DNA of 47,530 nt from an uncultured Colwellia sp. GTDB lineage: Bacteria > Pseudomonadota > Gammaproteobacteria > Enterobacterales > Alteromonadaceae. Positions 43,572-47,530 of the stretch are shown piece by piece (the stretch's first letter is position 1; every line of letters starts with the position of its first letter). The stretch covers positions 1 through 47,530 of the forward strand of contig CAJXUT010000002.1 of assembly GCA_913061365.1 (NCBI GenBank), written 5' to 3'. Below the pieces are notes generated by a model. It was not told the DNA's origin, did no database searches, and was given only the letters and a program-made list of their open reading frames with translations. Position numbers and translations under genes: made by a program.

Positions 43572-44819
43572 ATGAGTAATACCAAAAATAACAAAGTGAA
43601 AGAAACATTACCTGCCTATTTTGGCGAATTTGGTGGCATGTTTGTTGGTGAATTATTAGTACCTGCTTTAGAGCAATTAGAGCAAGCTTTCATTGAATCT
43701 CAAACTGATGAAGCATTTCAAACTGAGTTTAATAATTTATTAACCAAATATGCGGGTCGCCCTACTCCTTTAACTTGTTGTAGAAACATAGTTAAAAATC
43801 CGCTAGCTAAAATTTATTTAAAACGTGAAGATTTACTACACGGTGGCGCTCATAAAACCAACCAAGTGTTAGGCCAAGCCTTACTTGCTAAACGCATGGG
43901 AAAAACTGAAATTATTGCTGAAACAGGTGCAGGACAGCATGGCGTAGCAACAGCGATAGCTTGTTCATTGTTGGGCTTAAAATGTAAAGTTTATATGGGC
44001 GCTGTGGACTGTCAGCGTCAACAACCCAATGTTTTTCGTATGAAGTTAATGGGCGCAGAAGTTATCCCGGTAACGGCTGGTTCAGGTACGTTAAAAGATG
44101 CCGTTAATGAAGCATTACGGGATTGGTCTGCTAATTATGAAAATGCTCATTATTTATTAGGTACCGCTGCAGGCCCACATCCATTCCCAACAATTGTACG
44201 TGAATACCAAAAAATGATCGGTGAAGAAGCCAAAGTTCAATTTCTTGATGAAGAAGGACGATTACCTGATTACGTTATCGCTGCTGTAGGCGGTGGCTCT
44301 AATGCTATCGGCATGTTCAATGACTTTATTCAACATGAAGAAGTAAAACTTATTGGTGTTGAAGCTGGCGGTAAAGGCATTGATACTAATCAACATGGCG
44401 CAACCTTAGTTGCTGGCAGCAAGGGTATGCTTCATGGTAATTACACTTACATCATGCAAGATAAATACGGACAAATTGAAGAATCTTATTCGATTTCTGC
44501 AGGACTCGACTACCCAGCGGTAGGTCCTCAACATGCTTTCTTAAAAGAAACCGGTAGAGCTCAATATGTACCAATTAATGATGATGAAGCGTTAGAAGCT
44601 TTTCAAACATTAGCAAAAAATGAAGGGATTATCCCTGCTCTTGAGTCTTCTCATGCGTTAGCACAAGCCCTTAAAATGGCAGAAACAGCAACCACAGAAA
44701 CTATATACCTAGTAAACCTATCAGGTAGAGGCGATAAAGATTTAGCTCACGTTCATGCAGTATTAAACCCTAATGAACAAGATAACAGCACAGGTGTTAA
44801 GCACAGAGGAGAAGCGTAA
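43572..44819 (+). CDS. trpB: Tryptophan synthase beta subunit
   Basis: Condenses indole and serine to Trp using PLP. The PLP lysine is K95 in GGAHKTN, with [20 protein letters not shown] (phosphate-binding loop) and SGRGDKD near the end. 415 residues (E. coli 397); the extra length is at the termini. Three bases after trpCF and one-base TAATG overlap with trpA. Confidence 0.96.
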   Translation: MSNTKNNKVKETLPAYFGEFGGMFVGELLVPALEQLEQAFIESQTDEAFQTEFNNLLTKYAGRPTPLTCCRNIVKNPLAKIYLKREDLLHGGAHKTNQVLGQALLAKRMGKTEIIAETGAGQHGVATAIACSLLGLKCKVYMGAVDCQRQQPNVFRMKLMGAEVIPVTAGSGTLKDAVNEALRDWSANYENAHYLLGTAAGPHPFPTIVREYQKMIGEEAKVQFLDEEGRLPDYVIAAVGGGSNAIGMFNDFIQHEEVKLIGVEAGGKGIDTNQHGATLVAGSKGMLHGNYTYIMQDKYGQIEESYSISAGLDYPAVGPQHAFLKETGRAQYVPINDDEALEAFQTLAKNEGIIPALESSHALAQALKMAETATTETIYLVNLSGRGDKDLAHVHAVLNPNEQDNSTGVKHRGEA

Positions 44820-45679
44820 TGGAACAAGCAAGTAACAACCAATCCACACCACAAGCTGGTTACCGTTATCAACAAGCGTTTGCTGAATTAGCTGAGAAAA
44901 ATGAAAAAGCTTTTATTCCTTTTGTTACCATTGGCGATCCTAATGCAGAACAATCATTTGAAGTTATAAAGACTTTAATTGATGCCGGTGCTGATGCACT
45001 AGAGTTAGGTATTCCCTTTTCAGATCCAAGTGCTGACGGTATCACCATTCAAATGGCTGCTTTACGTGCATTAAACTCGGGTATGAATACTGATCTTTGT
45101 ATTGATATACTGGCTAAAGTGCGTGAATATGCACCTAATATCCCTATTGGCTTATTATTGTATGGTAATTTAGTTTTTGCACGAGGCATCGATAACTTTT
45201 ATAAAGATATGGCAGCAGTAGGTGTAGATTCAGTGCTTATTGCTGATTTACCCATTCGTGAAAGCTTCCCCTTTAGAGAAGCTGCATTAAAACATGGCGT
45301 TGCACCTATTTTTATTGCTCCACCAAACGCTAGTGAAGATACTTTACGTGAAGTATCTTCATACAGTCGCGGCTATACCTATGTGTTAAGCCGTGCCGGT
45401 GTTACGGGTGTTGATGTTATTGAAGAAAAGACTCAAGCAGAGTCTCCAGCAAAAAACTTAATTAATAAACTCAAAGAATATCATGCTGCGCCGCCTGTCT
45501 TAGGATTTGGTATTTCAGCACCACAACAAGTTAAAGATGCATTTATTGCGGGAGCTGATGGTGCTATAAGTGGCTCAGCCGTTGTAAAAATTATTGAAAA
45601 CAATTTAGCTGATAATGCAAAAATGATAACTGAGTTGTCTGATTTTATTAATAAAATGAAGGCGGCAACTAAGGCATAA
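44819..45679 (+). CDS. trpA: Tryptophan synthase alpha subunit
   Basis: Cleaves indole-3-glycerol phosphate to indole, passed to TrpB through the inter-subunit tunnel. Catalytic E62 and D73 lie in [41 protein letters not shown] and [10 protein letters not shown] are conserved. 286 residues (E. coli 268). Last gene of the operon, followed by a hairpin at 45704-45738. Confidence 0.96.
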   Translation: MEQASNNQSTPQAGYRYQQAFAELAEKNEKAFIPFVTIGDPNAEQSFEVIKTLIDAGADALELGIPFSDPSADGITIQMAALRALNSGMNTDLCIDILAKVREYAPNIPIGLLLYGNLVFARGIDNFYKDMAAVGVDSVLIADLPIRESFPFREAALKHGVAPIFIAPPNASEDTLREVSSYSRGYTYVLSRAGVTGVDVIEEKTQAESPAKNLINKLKEYHAAPPVLGFGISAPQQVKDAFIAGADGAISGSAVVKIIENNLADNAKMITELSDFINKMKAATKA

Positions 45680-45703
45680 ACATTGGCAAAAACTAAGTAA
45701 ACA

Positions 45704-45738
45704 ATTAACTAGCAGCATATCAAGTGCTGTTAGTTAAT
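45704..45738 (+). terminator. Hairpin at the end of the trp operon
   Basis: ATTAACTAGCAGCA pairs with TGCTGTTAGTTAAT (14 pairs, one wobble) around seven bases, 25 bases after trpA. The downstream T content is modest (CTCCTTTCG), so termination may be partial. Confidence 0.6.
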
Positions 45739-45810
45739 CTCCTTTCGCTGTAATAAAATTGTCACATGAAAGAATTAAAGTACTCTCGTAATGAATAGCG
45801 AGATAATTTA

Positions 45811-47530
45811 ATGAAAGAAACAATTCGAACGATAATATCAGATAAACTTATCACAACAGTTTTCCAACCAATTTTTGATATTGAAAATGAAGTGATTGTT
45901 GGTTACGAAGCACTCACCCGTGGCCCTGAAAAAAGCCCTTTATATTCTCCTGATCTACTATTCCAAGCCGCCGAAGAAAATAACTTATTATCAGAGCTTG
46001 ATCTACTTTGTCGTGCAAATGCCATTTCTCAATTTGTTGAGCTAAAGTTAACAGGCAAATTATTTATAAATATTTGCTTAAATGTCATGCTAAATAAAGA
46101 TCACCCTCATGGTGAAACAATTAAATTAGTAGAGCAATCTGGTTTACCACCTCAACAAGTTGTTATTGAAATCAGTGAAAAATCTCCTTTTCCAAATAAC
46201 GATATACTGCTAAAGACATTGAACAAATATCGACAATTTGGTTTTGATATTGCTATTGATGATTTAGGAGCTGGTTATTCCGGCCTTAAACAATGGAGTT
46301 ATCTTCGTCCCGATATTGTCAAAATTGACCGTTATTTTATCGAGCAATGTGATAAAGATGTAATGAAAAGAGAATTTCTCAAAATTCTTTTTGAATTAGG
46401 CCGTATATCTAATGCTCATGTTATTGCAGAAGGCATTGAAACAAAAGAAGAGTTTGAACTACTTCGTGAACTGGGTATGATTTATAGTCAGGGATTCTTC
46501 TTAGCTAAACCGAGTGAATTGCCTGCAACAATCTACCCAAAGCTTAATACCTGTTCATACGCTGAAAAAGAGTCTCGCTTAGGCACTATTGCCACACTTG
46601 TCACATCAGCACTGACAATTAACGCTGATCAAAGTGTTAATGACGCCTACGATGTTTTTACCAAAAGTCCCCACATACATGCAATTCCTGTACTTAAAGG
46701 GGAAAAACCATTAGGTATGATTTATCGTAATGAACTGATGGAGTCCTATTCTGATATTTACGGACGTGCTTTATTTGCGAAAAAGAAAGTCGTCGATGTC
46801 ATGTTCAGTAAAGCTATGATTATTGAGCATACAATGCCTTTAGAACAAGTAAGTGCCTTACTTACAGCAAGAGCAAATTCAGAATTTACACATCCAAGTA
46901 TTATTATTGAAAATGGACATTACCTTGGCGTTGTTTCACCTCGTGATTTACTTAGAAGTATTACTGATTCAAAACTAGAAAAAGCTCGCTATGCTAATCC
47001 TCTTACAGGTTTACCTGGTAATGTTGTTATAGAAAAAGAAATTGATTACATGCTAAGCAAACAAAGTAATTTCCACATCGCTTATTTAGATTTAAATCAC
47101 TTTAAACCCTTTAATGATATTTATGGTTATGCGAAAGGTGATTTATTACTTAAAGCGTTGGCTGATTGCATTATGGTCAATACCAATAATCAACATTGTT
47201 TTGTTGGTCATATCGGTGGTGATGATTTTATAATCATGTTTAAAAGCGATAATGTAGAGGCTATTTGTCAAAAAATACTACATAACTTTGCTAAACAAAG
47301 TTTAGTATTTATAAATAAAGAACATCAAAATCAACAAGGTTATAGTGCACTTGATAGAAGAGGTAATGAGGTATTTCACCCGTTAGTTAGCTTAGCAATA
47401 GGTGTTATTCAGCCTGATGCTGCATGCTATGTTTCATATCACCAAATCGCAGATTTAGCTTCAAAGGCCAAGTCTGAAGCTAAAAAAAATTCAGGGAATA
47501 ATCTGTTTACTGTCTCTTATACACATCTGA
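45811..47530 (+). CDS. EAL-CBS-GGDEF c-di-GMP protein, 3' end missing
   Basis: The frame opens at ATG 45811 and runs off the window. EAL domain (about residues 10-250): YEAL (32-35), FINICLN, VVIEISE, AIDDLGAGYSGL, VKIDR and AEGIET all kept, so phosphodiesterase activity is likely. A pair of CBS motifs (about 260-385) follows, which usually bind adenine nucleotides. Then comes a GGDEF-type domain whose signature reads GGDDF (469-473), with Asp where Glu is usual, so cyclase activity is doubtful. The real gene sequence ends at 47509; the last codons (V-S-Y-T-H-L) are adapter. The ribosome site is weak, and a six-codon ORF (45791-45811) overlaps the start as TAATG. Confidence 0.9.
   Translation, partial: MKETIRTIISDKLITTVFQPIFDIENEVIVGYEALTRGPEKSPLYSPDLLFQAAEENNLLSELDLLCRANAISQFVELKLTGKLFINICLNVMLNKDHPHGETIKLVEQSGLPPQQVVIEISEKSPFPNNDILLKTLNKYRQFGFDIAIDDLGAGYSGLKQWSYLRPDIVKIDRYFIEQCDKDVMKREFLKILFELGRISNAHVIAEGIETKEEFELLRELGMIYSQGFFLAKPSELPATIYPKLNTCSYAEKESRLGTIATLVTSALTINADQSVNDAYDVFTKSPHIHAIPVLKGEKPLGMIYRNELMESYSDIYGRALFAKKKVVDVMFSKAMIIEHTMPLEQVSALLTARANSEFTHPSIIIENGHYLGVVSPRDLLRSITDSKLEKARYANPLTGLPGNVVIEKEIDYMLSKQSNFHIAYLDLNHFKPFNDIYGYAKGDLLLKALADCIMVNTNNQHCFVGHIGGDDFIIMFKSDNVEAICQKILHNFAKQSLVFINKEHQNQQGYSALDRRGNEVFHPLVSLAIGVIQPDAACYVSYHQIADLASKAKSEAKKNSGNNLFTVSYTHL
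47510..47530 (+). other. Nextera adapter read-through, not genomic
   Basis: CTGTCTCTTATACACATCT (47510-47528) is the 19-base transposase mosaic end used in Nextera libraries, and the following GA matches the read-1 adapter side. The natural Tn5 outside and inside ends differ at several bases, so this is untrimmed adapter at a contig end. Confidence 0.95.

Noticed and set aside
47510-47530. Tn5 or other transposon end
   Set aside because: The 19 bases equal the engineered mosaic end, not a natural Tn5 end, and they sit exactly at the contig end with adapter bases following.

Overview
The window reads as one contig of a low-GC marine gammaproteobacterium of the Alteromonadales, most likely a Colwellia or Thalassotalea relative. 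This rests on AT-rich coding sequence, psychrophile-type gene content (fadIJ, the MoxR/Bat cluster, PutP, cysDN-permease-cysC, a trpEGD(CF)BA operon next to yciV/yciO/rluB) and many c-di-GMP proteins. I infer it from gene order and protein character; no database was searched. The last 21 bases are not genomic: they match the Nextera transposase (mosaic-end plus read-1) adapter, so this is probably a draft-assembly contig end.

Layout. 1-2836 is the 3' part of a propeller-Y_Y_Y-PAS-PAS-GGDEF-EAL sensor. 3025-3488 holds two unrecognised short-protein genes, one encoding an exported-looking peptide with five copies of a nine-residue basic repeat; this is the most novel-looking part of the window. 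3642-4113 carries a small membrane protein gene with a structured upstream region and the fadJ terminator. 4146-7660 is fadIJ (fatty acid beta-oxidation) with a FadR-like operator. 7956-16628 is a moxR-DUF58-DUF4381-batA-batB/C-batD cluster followed by an ECF sigma factor and a DUF3379 membrane protein. 16692-19796 is selO and putP (TTG start). 19995-21826 is an EAL-HDOD protein and a periplasmic DUF3365 haem-type protein.

21899-28878 (minus strand) runs cysD-cysN-SLC13 permease-cysC, then a DHH phosphoesterase and galE: sulfate uptake and activation to PAPS, with a CysB-like site upstream of cysD. 29095-33238 holds divergent comEA and mfd. 33427-34382 is a histone-deacetylase-family gene preceded by an overlapping 19-residue ORF. 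34419-38402 (minus) has rnd, rluB, yciO and the PHP exonuclease gene (rnm/yciV).

38500-45679 is a complete tryptophan operon with a textbook attenuator: a WWW leader peptide, a competing antiterminator and a strong intrinsic terminator. Unexpectedly, a second Trp-rich short ORF lies between the terminator and trpE. The window ends in an EAL-CBS-GGDEF gene cut by the contig end. No rRNA, tRNA, CRISPR array, prophage or insertion sequence was seen, and the protein-coding genes between the two truncated ends look intact.
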